From NCBI GenBank assembly GCA_040954595.2, contig CM082592.2, positions 992,001-1,056,000 on the forward strand: DNA of 64,000 nucleotides. Reading direction: 5' to 3'. This document shows positions 37,916-50,728 of the stretch, one piece after another. Made by a program: the position numbers and the translations under genes. How positions within the stretch are numbered: the first letter of the stretch is position 1; each line of letters opens with the position of its first letter. The stretch comes from Balanoglossus misakiensis (lineage: Eukaryota > Hemichordata). Under the pieces are notes generated by a model, which saw only the letters and a program-made list of their open reading frames with translations, did no database searches and was not told the origin of the DNA.

Positions 37916-40900
37916 CGGTGATCAAGTCGGATTTCCTTCGGCCTGGCTCTGCAAAAGACACGACACTCTAGTACAAAGAGGTTGGCTAAGTCGGGCAAAC
38001 CGAAGAGGGAAAGTCACAGCAGGTCAACACTCGACATTTGTTCGGGTAGGACTGCATTATTGCCTGTCAATTTATAGAGAAAGCCCGTATTTAACCAGGG
38101 CGTTTCAAACACCGACGATAGTTGGGGGCACGGCCTGCAGTACTGCCGGGTATGCTGACATCGGCGTACCGCATATAATATAGGGGGGGGGACAGAACGG
38201 TTCAATACTACATTTATTAGATATCAGCTAATTTTGGACAATCATCTAAAATCTAAATCATTTTTTCATATTTGGATATCTGATGATGTATGAAATTTCC
38301 ATCATATGTAAAAATGGTGCTGATTATAAAAAATGCACTCTGAATGAGCTGATTTAATACAAAATTGCGTTTTATTCGTTTTTGCACCAAAAAGGTCATT
38401 TTTAGGCAAAACATTCTTAATTTTTTTAATTCGGTGACCTGATCATATATAAACAATTGCTTGTATGTTAAAAGTTTTTATGACTTTTAAAAGCAGTGAC
38501 ACTGGCGGCATTCAACACGAAAATAACAATTTTAGCCACAATTTGGTCAAAATGGTAAATTTTTGAAAATTACAAAAAATACCTGTTTTCTACATTTTCG
38601 GAAATCTGATGGAGTATAGAATGCTCTTCGTATGTATATATCGATACAAATTCCACAAAAGACAGTCTAATATGGCTCACTGCAGACAAAATTGCGTTTT
38701 ACCAAATTTTCCTTGAAAATGTCATTTTTAGAAAAAAAATAAAAAAACCTTTGTTCTTCGAATTTGGTGCCCTGATCATATATGACATGTTGATTCCAAA
38801 AATGCAGAGATATTGACAGAATTCAAGAAAAAATAGCCATTTTGGCCATATTTTGACAAAAATGGTAAATTTTTAAAAATCATAAAAAATTAACTCTTTT
38901 CTTCATTTTCGGAAATATTATGGAGCATGAAGTGTCGTTCTCTTGTAAAAAGTGCTGCAAATTCCAGAAAAGGCGGTATAATTTGAATCACCCAAGACAA
39001 AATTACCATTTTCGACTTTTTTTCGAAAAATTGTCTTTTTTACAAAATAAATAAGAATAAATTCTTTTCTTAGTTTCAAACGGGTAGAGATACTTTCCAC
39101 ACGGGTTTTCTAACATTGAATTCCCGTTCATCAACTCAGATTTCCTACAGCATAAGTCGGCTAAAAACCCTGACACTCTAGAGCAGAAACAGTTGCACAC
39201 TGGTAACGTTGAACAAGTCGATTTTTCTACGGCCTGGCTCGGCTAAATCTCCGTCACAATATGACAGACACTAGCGCACGTTAGCAACGGTGATCAAGTC
39301 AGATTTTCTACGGCATGGCTGGGATAAAGCCCCGGCACTCTGGAGAAGAAACACGCGTACAGAGACCACGTTGATCAAGTCTGATCTCCTACGGCTTGGC
39401 TCGACTAAAACCCCGGCACACTATGACAGACACTAGCGTTCGTTAGCAACGTTGATCAAGTCAGATTTCCTACGGCATGGCTTGGCTAAAGCCCCGGCAC
39501 TCTAGAGCAGAAACACGCGTACAGAGACCACGTTGATCAAGTCTGATATCCTACGGCTTGGCTCGACTAAAACCCCGGCACACTATGACAGACACTAGCG
39601 TTCGTTAGCAACGTTGATCAAGTCAGATTTCCTACGGCATGGCTTGGCTAAAGCCCTGGCACTCTAGAGCAGAAACACGCGTACAGAGACCACGTTGATC
39701 TACTCGGATTTCCTTCGGCCTGGCTCTGCAAAAGACCCGACACTCTAGTACAAAGACGTTGGCTAAGTCGGGCAAACCGAAGAGGGAAAGTCACAGCGGG
39801 TCAACACTCGACATTTGTTTGGGTAGGACTGCATTATTGCCTGTCAATTTATAGAGAAAGCCCGAATTTAACCAGGGCGTTTCAAACACCAACGTTAGTT
39901 TGGGGCACGGCCTGCAGTACTGCGGGGTAAGCTGACATCGGCGTACCGCATATAATGTAGGGGGGAAACAGAACGGTTCAATACTACGTTTATTAGATAT
40001 CAGCTAATTTTGGACAATCATCTAAAATCTAAACCATTTTCTCATATTTGGATATCTGATGATGTATGAAATTTCCATTATATGTAAAAATGGTGCTGAT
40101 TATAAAAAATGCACTCTGAATGAGCTGATTTAAGACAAAATTGCGTTTTATTCGTTTTTGCACCAAAAAGGTCATTTTTAGGCAAAATTATTTTTTTAAT
40201 TCGGCGACCTGATCATATATAAACAATTGCTTGTATGTTAAACGTTTTAATGACTTTTAAAAGCAGTGACACTGGCGGCATTCAACACGAAAATAACAAT
40301 TTTAGCCACAATTTGGTCAAAATGGTAAATTTTTGAAAATTACAAAAAATACCTGTTTTCTACATTTTCGGAAAACTGATGGAGTATAGAATGCTCTTCG
40401 TATGTATATATCGATACAAATTCCACAAAAGACCGTCTAATTTGGCTCACTGCAGACAAAATTGCGTTTTACCAAATTTTCCTTGAAAATGTCATTTTTA
40501 GAAAAAAAAATTAAAAAAACCTTTGTTCTTCGAATTTGGTGCCCTGATCATATATGACATGTTGATTGTATGTTAAAACTTTCGACCACTCCAAAAATGC
40601 AGATATATTGATGGAATTCAAGAAAAAATAGCCATTTTGGCCATATTTTGACAAAAATTGTAAATTTTTAAAAAATCATAAAAAATTAACTCTTTTCTTC
40701 ATTTTCGGAAATATTATGGAGCATGAAGTGTCGTTCTCTTGTAAAAAGTGCTGCAAATTCCAGAAAAGGCGGTATAATTTGAATCACCCAAGACAAAATT
40801 ACCATTTTCGACTTTTTTTCGAAAAAATGTCTTTTTTACAAAATAAATAAGAATAAATTCTTTTCTTAGTTTCAAACGGGTAGAGATACTTTCCACACGG

Positions 40901-43900
40901 GTTTTCTAACATTGAATTCCCGTTCATCAACTCAGATTTCCTACAGCATAAGTCGGCTAAAACCCTGACACTCTAGAGCAGAAACAGTTGCACACTGGTA
41001 ACGTTGAACAAGTCGATTTTTCTACGGCCTGGCTCGGCTAAATCTCTGTCACAATATGACAGACACTAGCGTAAGTTAGCAACGGTGATCAAGTCAGATT
41101 TTCTACGGCATAGCTCGGATAAAGCCCCGGCACTCTAGAGCAGAAACACGCGTACAGAGACCACGTTGATCAAGTCTGATCTCCTACGGCTTGGCTCGAC
41201 TAAAACCCCGGCACACTATGACAGACACTAGCGTTAGTAAGCAACGTTGATCAAGTCAGATTTCCTACGGCATGGCTTGGCTAAAGCCCTGGCACTCTAG
41301 AGCAGAAACACGCGTACAGAGACCACGTTGATCTACTCACATTTCCTTCGGCCTGGCACGGCTGATGCCCCGGCACTATATATAAGACACAGACTGGCGT
41401 AAGTTAACAACGGTAATCACGTCGGGTTTCCTACGGCCTGGCTCAGCTGAAGCCCCGGCACTCTACAGCAGAAACATGCGTACATTGACCACGTTGATCA
41501 AGTCAGATTTCCTACGGCGTGACTCGGCTGGTGCACCGGCTCTATATGACACAGACTGGCGTAAGTTATCAACGGTGATTACGTCGGATTTCCTACGGTC
41601 TGGTTTAGCTGAAGCCCCGGCACTTTAGAGCGGAAACACGCGTACATTGACCACGATGATCAAGTCAGATCTCCCACGGCCTGGCTCGACTAAAACCCCG
41701 GCACACCATGACAGACACTAGCGTTCGTTAGCAACGGTGATCAAGTCTGATTTCCTTCGGCCTGGCTCTGCAAAAGACCCGACACTCTAGTACAAAGACG
41801 TTGGCTAAGTCGGGCAAACCGAAGAGGGAAAGTCACAGCGGGTCAACACTCGACATTTGTTCGGGTAGGACTGCATTATTGCCTGTCAATTTATAGAGAG
41901 AGCCCGAATTTAACCAGGGCGTTTCAAACACCGACGTTAGTAGGGGGCACGGCCTGCAGTACTGCCGGGTAAGCTGACATCGGCGTACCGCATATAATGT
42001 AGGGGGGGGGACAGAACAGTTCAATACTACATTCATTAGATATCAGCTAATTTTGGACAATCATCTAAAATCTAAATCATTTTTTCATATTTGGATATCT
42101 GATGATGTATGAAATTTCCATTATATGTAAAAATGGTGCTGATTATAAAAAATGCACTCTGAATGAGCTGATTTAATACAAAATTGCGTTTTATTCGTTT
42201 TTGCACCAAAAAGGTCATTTTTAGGCAAAACATTCTTTATTTTTTTAATTCGGTGACCTGATCATATATAAACAATTGCTTGTATGTTAAAAGTTTTATG
42301 ACTTTTAAAAGCAGTGACACTGGCGGCATTCAACACGAAAATAACAATTTTAGCAACAATTTGGTCAAAATGGTAAATTTTTGAAAATTACAAAAATACC
42401 TGTTTTCTACATTTTCGGAAATCTGATGGAGTATAGAATGCTCTTCGTATATATATATCGATACAAATTCCACAAAAAACGGCCAATTTGGCTCACTGCA
42501 GACAAAATTGCGTTTTACCAAATTTTCCTTGAAAATGTCATTTTTAGAAAAAAAAATAAAAAAACCTTTGTTCTTCGAATTTGGTGCCCTGATCATATAT
42601 GACATGTTGATTATATGTTAAAACTTTCGACCACTCCAAAAATGCAGAGATATTGACGGAATTCAAGAAAAAATAGCCATTTTGGCCATATTTTGACAAA
42701 AATGGTAAATTTTTAAAAAATCATAAAAAATTAACTCTTTTCTTCATTTTCGGAAATATTATGGAGCATGAAGTGTAGTTCTCTTGTAAAAAGTGCTGCA
42801 AATTCCAGAAAAGGCGGTATAATTTGAATCACCCAAGACAAAATTACCATTTTCGACTTTTTTTCGAAAAATTGTCTTTTTTACAAAATAAATAAGAATA
42901 AATTCTTTTCTTAGTTTCAAACGGGTAGAGATACGAGTTTTCTAACATTGAATTCCCGTTCATCAACTCAGATTTCCTACAGCATAAGTCGGCTAAAACC
43001 CTGACACTCTAGAGCAGAAACAGTTGCACACTGGTAACGTTGAACAAGTCGATTTTTCTACGGCCTGGCTCGGCTAAATCTCCGTCTCAACATGACAGAC
43101 ACTAGCGTACGTTAGCAATGGTGATCAAGTCAGATTTTCTACGGCATGGCTTGGATAAAGCCCAGGCACTCTATAGCAGAAACACGCGTACAGAGACCAC
43201 GTTGATCTACTCACATTTCCTTCGGCCAGGCACGGCTGATGCCCCGGCACTATATATTGGACACAGACTGGCGTAAGTTAACAACGGTAATCACGTCGGG
43301 TTTCCTACGGCCTGGCTCAGCTGAAGCCCCGGCACTCTAGAGCAGAAACAGGCGTACATTGACCACGTTGATCAAGTCAGATTTCCTACGGCGTGACTCC
43401 GCTGGTGCACCGGCTCTATATGACACAGACTGGCGTAAGTTATCAACGGTGATTACGTCGGATTTCCTACGGCCTGGTTTAGCTGAAGCCCCGGCACTTT
43501 AGAGCGGAAACTCGCGTATATTGACCACGATGATCAAGTCAGATCTCCTACGGCCTGGCTCGACTAAAACCCCGGCACACCATGACAGACACTAGCGTTC
43601 GTTAGCAACGGTGATCAAGTCGGATTTCCTTCGGCCTGGCTCTGCAAAAGACCCGACACTCTAGTACATAAACGTTGGCTAATCGGGCAAACCGAAGAGG
43701 GAAAGTCACAGCGGGTCAACACTCGACATTTGTTCGGGTAGGACTGCATTATTGCCTGTCAATTTATAGAGAAAGCCCGAATTTAACCAGGGCGTTTCAA
43801 ACACCGACGTTAGTTGGGGGCACGGCCTGCAGTACTGCCGGGTAAGCTGACATCGGCGTACCGCATATAATGTAGGGGGGGGGGGGAACAGAACGGTTCA

Positions 43901-44242
43901 ATACTACATTTATTAGATATCGGCTAATTTTGGACAATCATCTAAAATCTAAATCATTTTTTCATATTTGGATATCTGATGATGTATGAAATTTCCATCA
44001 TATGTAAAAATGGTGCTGATTATAAAAAATGCGCTCTGAATGAGCTGATTTAATACAAAATTGCGTTTTATTCGTTTTTGCACCAAAAAGGTCATTTTTA
44101 GGCAAAACATTCTTTATTTCTTTTAATTCGGTGACCTGATCATATATAAACAATTGCTTGTATGTTTAAAGTTTTTATGACTTTTAAAAGCAGTGACACT
44201 GGCGGCATTCAACACGAAAATAACAATTTTAGCCACAATTTG

Positions 44243-44578
44243 TATGGAGAAGTGAGAGATTTACTCCAGAAGGATCACGTGACGGAAACTCTTACCCTAT
44301 CAGAGTTGACTTTGTTTCCCGCCAAACTTTATACTTGTAGCAGATTTATTGTAATTTTTGAGTGTTTGCTCCGGCGTTCGTGGGACTTATATATAACCCA
44401 GTTTTGGCGATTTCGGGCAGCTTTTTGTAAGGAGCTCTGTGGTGTTACTTTGTTGTTGGATTCAGATGGTAATAAACCAGTGTTTTACCTAGCACTGAAT
44501 CGTTCGCTTCTTTTCCGACGTCAGTATACTCGAACCCCCTCCCGGGAGTATTGATCACTGCCACGATACTTCCCCACA
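44243..44578 (+). repeat. BEL 5' LTR (336 bp)
   Basis: Matches 50,393-50,728 with two mismatches (near 44,410 and 44,422). Identity begins at 'tatggagaag', so no TG start is visible, and I end it at the CA before the primer site. It contains TATATATAA (44,388-44,396) and AATAAA (44,471-44,476), which suit U3 and R signals. Confidence 0.9.
44388..44396 (+). promoter_or_regulatory. TATA box in BEL 5' LTR
   Basis: TATATATAA inside the LTR, about 75-85 bp upstream of AATAAA. The same motif is at 50,538-50,546 in the 3' LTR. Confidence 0.6.
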
Positions 44579-44582
44579 TTTT

Positions 44583-44598
44583 TGGTGCCGAGACTTGG
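44583..44598 (+). promoter_or_regulatory. BEL primer-binding site (tRNA-Phe-like, tentative)
   Basis: 'tggtgccgagacttgg' lies four bases after the LTR end. It resembles the complement of an animal tRNA-Phe 3' end in its first bases. The second copy at 50,733 reads '...gagaccagg'. The tRNA assignment is uncertain. Confidence 0.45.
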
Positions 44599-44611
44599 AT
44601 AATCGAGCAAG

Positions 44612-45445
44612 ATGTCGGAACAAGAACACATCGCGCCACAAGATGGACAACAAGAGGATCAGCCAACAGCGTTGACAAAACTGAAGAGATCGCGTCGTGG
44701 TCAACGCGCACAAGTGACCCGACTGTTCAACCGGGCCGACACCCTCATGAACAATTTCGTAGACGTCGGTATAGACAAGCCGACTACACTCGACACGCTG
44801 GAAGGGCTGAACGAACAACTTTCGAACAAGATCCGTCTACTCGCCGACCTCGAGGTGAGAATCCTCGATCTAATTGACGATGAACACTTTGACGAAGAAA
44901 ATGAAACTTCAGGCGACTACCAGGCCGAAATCTTGGAACACAATCATCGCATCGCATCTTTCATCAAGAAAAACAAATCGGAGATGCGGACAACTACTAC
45001 TAGTACTGGTAATGTAACGGGAAGCAGCCTCGGCAACGCGACGCCTCGTAAAACAGTAACTCTACCGAAACTCCAGCTGCAAACTTTCTCAGGCAATGTA
45101 ATAGAATGGTCGAGTTTCTTCGATGTATTCAAGTCTTCGATACCTTCGGACACTAATTTGGACAACATTCAGAAGTTTACGTATTTGCGGAGTGTACTCA
45201 AAGATGAAGCAGCGAGAACAATCAACGGATTGCCACTCACGCACGCGATTGACTTATTGACCGAAAGATACGGACAAACCCATCTCATAGTAGATACTCA
45301 TATGACCGCGTTGTGGAATCTACAAAGCCCAACCGCCGACGTACAAAGTTTAAGGCATTTCTACGACTCGATTGAAAATCACGTTCGAGGTCTTCAGTCG
45401 CTGGGTAAGGAGGAACCACATACGGCGAACTTTTGGTTCCAATAA
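44612..45445 (+). pseudogene. BEL gag, N-terminal part (frameshifted)
   Basis: Starts with ATG at 44,612 and reads 277 codons before a stop caused by a frame change near 45,420. It forms the capsid region of the BEL polyprotein. 'LPKLQLQTFSGNVIEWSSFF' at about residue 152-171 is the conserved BEL gag block, followed by 'FTYLRSVLKDEAARTI'. The last dozen residues, after 'GKEEPHT', are out of frame; the expected continuation is in the next frame. Confidence 0.88.
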
Positions 45446-46329
45446 TACGGGAGAAATTACCTCCTAACATTCGAGAGCAGATAGCAAGAAAACATGGTAA
45501 TGCTGCGTGGACATTAGCACATCTACGAAAAGCCATTCAACACGAGATAAACGCCCTTCAAGCCGGCAACCGGGTCGACGAGATAACAATGGCCACTACC
45601 AGAGAACCGGAAATAACCGCGTTTCACACGAAAACGCAGATGACAGGTAAACAGAAGTTTCGCGCCCCTGTCAAAACGTGCCCGTTCTGCAAAGGGTCAC
45701 ACTTCGCGTCAAATTGCGCTGTGGTAACTGATACGCGCGAGAGACTGGACATTGTGAAGAAGGACAGACTATGTTTTAATTGCTTTGGAAAACATAGAGT
45801 TGCGGAGTGTAAATCAAAATACTCCTGCAGAAAGTGTAGGAAACGTCATCACTCTGCGCTACACTACGACGTTCCCACCGCTACAACGACGCCAACCGGA
45901 GCGTCGTCCTCGCCATCGCCATCATCAAGTACTTCTGATGTCAAAGTAACATTGACTAATACCGATACATTTACGGATAAGAAGATAAACACTGGGCCAG
46001 TGCTGCTGAAAACTGCGTTTGTACCACTGTCTGTCGGACGGGGAACCCCCATACATGCCGTCATCCTGTTTGATGAAGGAGCAAATAAGACATTCGTCAC
46101 TGAGAGATTCGCCCGTCAGCTGTCCGCGAAAGCTACGCGGCACGAACACATAATGTTATCGACCTTCGGTGGCAAGGATTCCAAAGTACGCACCATGGGA
46201 TTCACCGAACTAACTGCTCATGAACTGAACGGGAATACTTCAACTATTCACGCGATGATAATTCCAGAGATATCGTCGGACTTAACAAATCACATTTCTC
46301 AGGAAGTCCACAATATGAGCCACCTTTAA
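45422..46329 (+). pseudogene. BEL gag C-terminal part and protease, ends at nonsense codon
   Basis: Continues gag in the shifted frame. 'CPFCKGSHFASNC', then 'CFNCFGKHRVAEC' and 'CRKCRKRHHSALHY' (about 45,680-45,870) form the cysteine-rich nucleic-acid-binding region typical of BEL elements. A Ser/Thr/Pro-rich linker follows. The protease is at about 46,020-46,130, with 'AVILFDEGANKTFVTERFA'; its catalytic triplet reads DEG where aspartic proteases usually have DS/TG. It ends at an in-frame TAA (46,327-46,329), and the same frame continues into pol. Confidence 0.85.
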
Positions 46330-49300
46330 GGGCTACCATTCGCACATCCAGTTTCGACAGATCAGTCGTGGCCAATTGATGTTCTAATCGGAGCCGACCA
46401 ATATTGGAATTTCGTGGGCTCACACGTTATTTCTTGCGCGTCCGGCCCCACAGCTGTGTCATCCAAATTTGGATACTTACTCTCCGGACCCCTCGGAACT
46501 CCCAAAGTGGATTCTAATGCGCATATCTTACACGTGATTTCTACTGCTGATACCAGTAACGTAGTTTCAGAGAACTCTATCAACGGACTGCATGGAGATC
46601 GCGCAACGGACATGTATACACCGATGGATAGTACTTCGATCGGCCGAGAACCACAGGTCCAAAATATGTGGGACCTTGAATTGATCGGTATTCAGGACAA
46701 TCCAACAGTTGATGAACAGTTGACGTACGAGTCTTACAGAGACACGCACTTGAGAGTTGACCGAGGAAAATACGTAGCTAAACTACCGTGGAAGGAAGAT
46801 CACCCTCCACTACCCACCAACTACGATGTCGCCATGAAACGCACGCGTAATATGATACGCAGGTTACCCTCTGAACTCATCAAGAAATATGACGACATAA
46901 TCAATGAACAGAGACGTCGCAACTTCATCGGAGAGGTTGATGAAGATGACGTGAATATCGGACACTATTTGGCACATCGTCCGGTGGTTAAGAATTCGAC
47001 CACAACACCCATTCGCATCGTTTATGATTGCTCTTGTAAGAAGGATTCTAATTATCCAAGTTTGAATGATTGCTTGCAAACTGGACCGTCATTAATAAAT
47101 GACCTGCCAGCGATTCTGCTGAGATTCCGCGCCAATAACATTGCTTTCACAGCTGACATTGAGAAAGCATTCCTGAACATTCGGTTGGAAGAAGGTGAGA
47201 GGAAATTCACGAAATTTCTGTGGCTGTCGGACATTAACGACCCAGAAAGTGACTTCATAACTTTGCAGTTTAAGTCTGTCTTGTTTGGAGCAGTCTGTTC
47301 CCCATTCATCCTCAATGCGGTTATCAAGACGCATTTAGAGAACAATAGTCAACTTCCCACCGCTGACAGATTGGGAAATAATATCTATGTGGATAATGTG
47401 ATCGATGGAGTTGATACTGCAGAAAACGCCATGAAATACTACCATGAAGCCAATGAGTTGATGACATCAGGCGGATTCAAACTCAGAGCATGGTCTTCCA
47501 ACTGTCAACAAATAAACGAACTCGCTACATGTGACAATCTGAACGAACCCACCGAAGATGTATCCGTTTTGGGAATGCAGTGGTCAACAAAATCTGACGA
47601 ATTGACTTACTCCAAAGTGGTTAATATGTCGTCGCGTGCCGAACTCGTGACCAAACGTGACATTGTCAGCTATGTGGCGATGCTATTTGATCCGTTTGGA
47701 TTTCTCGCCCCTGTAATGATCAAAGCCAAATTGTTCATTCAGTTACTATGGAAACTGGAATTAGACTGGGATGAACCTATCAACGCAGATCTCTACACTC
47801 AATGGATGCACACCGCAGAAGATCTCAAAGACTCGCGAAACACGAAGATCGAACGACAATATTTTGATGAACTTGAAGGCGACAATGAATGCGAGCTACA
47901 CGCCTTTGCAGACGCAAGCCAGAGAGCGTATGGGGCAGTAGTGTATTTGAAAAGAGGACAGCAAACGTCGTTTGTGATGGCGAAGACTAGAACCGCACCA
48001 GTGGCTGAAACTACACTCCCGCGACTGGAATTGATGGCTGCGTTAATAGCCACACGTCTCAGCAAGTACGCTAAAGAAGCCCTGTCCTCCAAATATGACA
48101 TAGTTCGTTGTTATTTATGGAGTGACAGCCAAATTGTCCTTCACTGGCTGAACAGTGAGAAGAGACTTCCGGTGTTTGTGAAGAATCGAGTAGATGAAAT
48201 TCGCGAATTTCAGTCCACAAAGAAGTACTGCCCATCAGAACACAACCCAGCTGATCTTTTAACCAGAGGGGTAACCTACGAAATGATGGAACGCTCTGAA
48301 CTATGGCGTAATGGACCAACATGGCTAAAGACAAGCGATTGGCCTAGTTGCCCAGCGTTTGATGTTAATGTGATGCATACCGCAATCGAACCAGATGAGA
48401 CGGACAGATTGCCGCCGCGTTTCGGCAACGGAATCAACGATCAGTCTACCGAGAACGCAGAAATACTCGCTCCCCCCAAAGCCAGACGATGTACAGATCG
48501 CGAAAATCTGAAAATTACCAGTCCCAATGACTACGGAATTCAACACGTTGTTGACATTTCCAGATTCAACAACTTAGATAGGCTTTTACGAGTGACAAGT
48601 TATGTCCTCAGATTCATCGCACGGATGAAAAAATCTACCGAGGTGAAACACGGGAGAATTACCCCTGATGAGCTGCACCGAGCGGAAAATATGTGGGTTA
48701 AACATATTCAACGGCAGTTCTATGACGCCGAAATCCAGTCTGTGAAATTGAACTTGAGTAAATGTGCGCCCATTGTTCGACAACTGAACTTATTTGTTGA
48801 CAAAGAAGACGTACTTCGCTGTGGGAGTAGAATCCATAACGCGCCGATCAATTTCGTCACAAGATTTCCCGCCTTGATACCCTCGCATCATAAATTGACA
48901 AATTTGATAATACGGAAATCACACGAACTGACGCTTCACCAGGGAGTCCAATCTACAGTGACACAGATAAGGCAAAGATATTGGATCCCCAAAATTCAGA
49001 TTATTGTACGCGGTGTCTTACGTGGTTGTGTCATTTGCAACAAAGTTACCGGGAAACCTTACGCGAATCCAGTGCAAGCGCCGCTACCAAGTTATCGAGT
49101 GAACATTGTCCCAGCATTTACTGTAACAGGCGTGGATTTCACGGGTCATCTTTATACCAAGGCCAAAGATGGGACACGTGCCAAAGCCTATATCTGTTTA
49201 TTCACCTGTGCGGTGACGCGTGCCATTCACCTAGAACTGGTTCCTGATATGTCAACCCAGACGTTCATGCACGCGTTCAGAAGATTCGCCGCGAGACGTT

Positions 49301-50220
49301 CTTTGCCGAGTAGGATGCTGTCAGACAACGCATCGACTTATTTATCGGCTGCCAATGAAATCAAAACACTGTTTGATACGCCAGAAGTAAATGACTTTCT
49401 CGCCGCACATCGTGTACAATGGACGTTTATACCGAAGCGCGCGCCCTGGTTTGGTGGCTTCTGGGAGAGGCTGATTGCTTTGACAAAGGACGCTATTAGG
49501 AAAACTCTCGGTCGAGCTTACCTAACCTTTGATGAACTCGCAACAGTTGTGACTGAAATTGAAGCCGTTTTAAACGACAGGCCGTTAACGTACGTGTCAT
49601 CCAGTATAAACGACAACATTGGATTGACCCCAAATCACTTGCTACATGGCAGGACACTGACCTCATTGCCGTACATCGAGATCACCGACGAAGAGGTGAT
49701 TGACCCATCTTACTGTGATAATCGTGAAATCAACAAAAGATATGAACATCTATCAAGATCACACGATCAATTTTGGCGAAGATGGTCGTCCGAGTATCTG
49801 ACTGCCCTACGTGAACGACATCCCACCAAAGGAACTCGTGATAATGTCATCAAGGTCGGAGATGTCGTGATAATACACAGTGACACTGACAAACGTCCGA
49901 AATGGCATTTAGGAACTGTAACAAGGTTGATCTTTGGTAATGATAAACTGGTACGATCTGCGGAGTTGAACACCGCAGGTGGTCCTACAAACCGACCTAT
50001 CCATAAATTGTACCCATTGGAAGTTGTCTCCAAGGAGCTGTCAACTGTGTCTGGAGATAATACAGGTATTGGAGCAGATTCCAACACGAATACTGAAACA
50101 GTCGACACAGCTGGAGCCTCTGAAGATTCCTCGGTGAAGGCGGATGTTGTACCCCCGAGACGACCTGTCAGAGACTCTGCAGTTGCCGCTCGAGTACGAA
50201 TAGCGGATCTCTCTATTTGA
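46330..50220 (+). CDS. BEL pol: reverse transcriptase, RNase H and integrase
   Basis: One long open frame of about 1,297 codons after the TAA; there is no natural start, since it was part of a gag-pol polyprotein. RT: 'RIVYDCSCK', 'FTADIEKAFLNI', 'FGAVCSPFILNAVI' and the active-site YVDN at 47,386-47,397. RNase H: 'LHAFADASQRAYGAVVYL' near 47,900, 'PRLELMAAL' and 'LWSDSQIVLHWL'. Integrase: a zinc region 'HELTLHQGV' to 'GCVICNK' near 48,920-49,040, then the catalytic core with Asp in 'GVDFTG' (~49,131), Asp in 'LSDNAS' (~49,322) and Glu in 'GGFWERL' (~49,453). A C-terminal region ends at the TGA at 50,218. The frame is intact. Confidence 0.94.
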   Translation, partial: GLPFAHPVSTDQSWPIDVLIGADQYWNFVGSHVISCASGPTAVSSKFGYLLSGPLGTPKVDSNAHILHVISTADTSNVVSENSINGLHGDRATDMYTPMDSTSIGREPQVQNMWDLELIGIQDNPTVDEQLTYESYRDTHLRVDRGKYVAKLPWKEDHPPLPTNYDVAMKRTRNMIRRLPSELIKKYDDIINEQRRRNFIGEVDEDDVNIGHYLAHRPVVKNSTTTPIRIVYDCSCKKDSNYPSLNDCLQTGPSLINDLPAILLRFRANNIAFTADIEKAFLNIRLEEGERKFTKFLWLSDINDPESDFITLQFKSVLFGAVCSPFILNAVIKTHLENNSQLPTADRLGNNIYVDNVIDGVDTAENAMKYYHEANELMTSGGFKLRAWSSNCQQINELATCDNLNEPTEDVSVLGMQWSTKSDELTYSKVVNMSSRAELVTKRDIVSYVAMLFDPFGFLAPVMIKAKLFIQLLWKLELDWDEPINADLYTQWMHTAEDLKDSRNTKIERQYFDELEGDNECELHAFADASQRAYGAVVYLKRGQQTSFVMAKTRTAPVAETTLPRLELMAALIATRLSKYAKEALSSKYDIVRCYLWSDSQIVLHWLNSEKRLPVFVKNRVDEIREFQSTKKYCPSEHNPADLLTRGVTYEMMERSELWRNGPTWLKTSDWPSCPAFDVNVMHTAIEPDETDRLPPRFGNGINDQSTENAEILAPPKARRCTDRENLKITSPNDYGIQHVVDISRFNNLDRLLRVTSYVLRFIARMKKSTEVKHGRITPDELHRAENMWVKHIQRQFYDAEIQSVKLNLSKCAPIVRQLNLFVDKEDVLRCGSRIHNAPINFVTRFPALIPSHHKLTNLIIRKSHELTLHQGVQSTVTQIRQRYWIPKIQIIVRGVLRGCVICNKVTGKPYANPVQAPLPSYRVNIVPAFTVTGVDFTGHLYTKAKDGTRAKAYICLFTCAVTRAIHLELVPDMSTQTFMHAFRRFAARRSLPSRMLSDNASTYLSAANEIKTLFDTPEVNDFLAAHRVQWTFIPKRAPWFGGFWERLIALTKDAIRKTLGRAYLTFDELATVVTEIEAVLNDRPLTYVSSSINDNIGLTPNHLLHGRTLTSLPYIEITDEEVIDPSYCDNREINKRYEHLSRSHDQFWRRWSSEYLTALRERHPTKGTRDNVIKVGDVVIIHSDTDKRPKWHLGTVTRLIFGNDKLVRSAELNTAGGPTNRPIHKLYPLEVVSKELSTVSGDNTGIGADSNTNTETVDTAGASEDSSVKADVVPPRRPVRDSAVAARVRIADLSI

Positions 50221-50392
50221 CTTTGAAATTGGAAAACAATTTCGATCGCATTGTGACTGTTATCATGTTTACTGACACAATGAACATTAGTTTATTATCC
50301 TTGAACACTTTAGGTGACTTTAATCATATTTCATGTTATTTGATGTTTTTTTTTCTGATGATTTTCGAGACTTTCCTTTGCGCGGGGGAGAA
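50221..50392 (+). promoter_or_regulatory. BEL 3' untranslated region with polypurine tract
   Basis: 172 bp with no open frame of note. It ends in a purine run 'gcgggggagaa' at 50,382-50,392 directly before the 3' LTR, the expected position of the plus-strand primer. Confidence 0.75.
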
Positions 50393-50728
50393 TATGGAGA
50401 AGTGAGAGATTTACTCCAGAAGGATCACGTGACGGAAACTCTTACCCTATCAGAGTTGACTTTGTTTCCCGCCAAACTTTATACTTGTAGCAGATTTATT
50501 GTAATTTTTGAGTGTTTGCTCCGGCGTTCGTGGGACTTATATATAACCCAGTTTTGGCGCTTTCGGGCAGCATTTTGTAAGGAGCTCTGTGGTGTTACTT
50601 TGTTGTTGGATTCAGATGGTAATAAACCAGTGTTTTACCTAGCACTGAATCGTTCGCTTCTTTTCCGACGTCAGTATACTCGAACCCCCTCCCGGGAGTA
50701 TTGATCACTGCCACGATACTTCCCCACA
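50393..50728 (+). repeat. BEL 3' LTR (336 bp)
   Basis: Two mismatches to the 5' LTR in 336 bp, so about 0.6% divergence. It carries TATATATAA (50,538-50,546) and AATAAA (50,621-50,626). The sequence runs on past the LTR end into internal BEL sequence. Confidence 0.9.

Larger units (their letters stand above)
23511..44242. repeat. 2.05-kb satellite array, block III
   Basis: The longest uninterrupted block. Unit starts (G tracts) are at 23,500, 25,543, 27,436, 29,491, 31,544, 33,588, 35,640, 38,183, 39,960, 42,002 and 43,875. Lengths are 2043, 1893, 2055, 2053, 2044, 2052, 2543, 1777, 2042 and 1873 bp. Short units (1893, 1873) lack one domain B dimer. The 2543-bp unit has three extra dimers. 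The 1777-bp unit lacks three monomers plus 23 bp of domain A near 38,794. The last unit is cut in domain A by the BEL element. Confidence 0.97.

Noticed and set aside
50221-50392. An env-like gene after the BEL integrase
   Set aside because: Only 172 bp separate the pol stop from the 3' LTR, with no open frame of suitable length.
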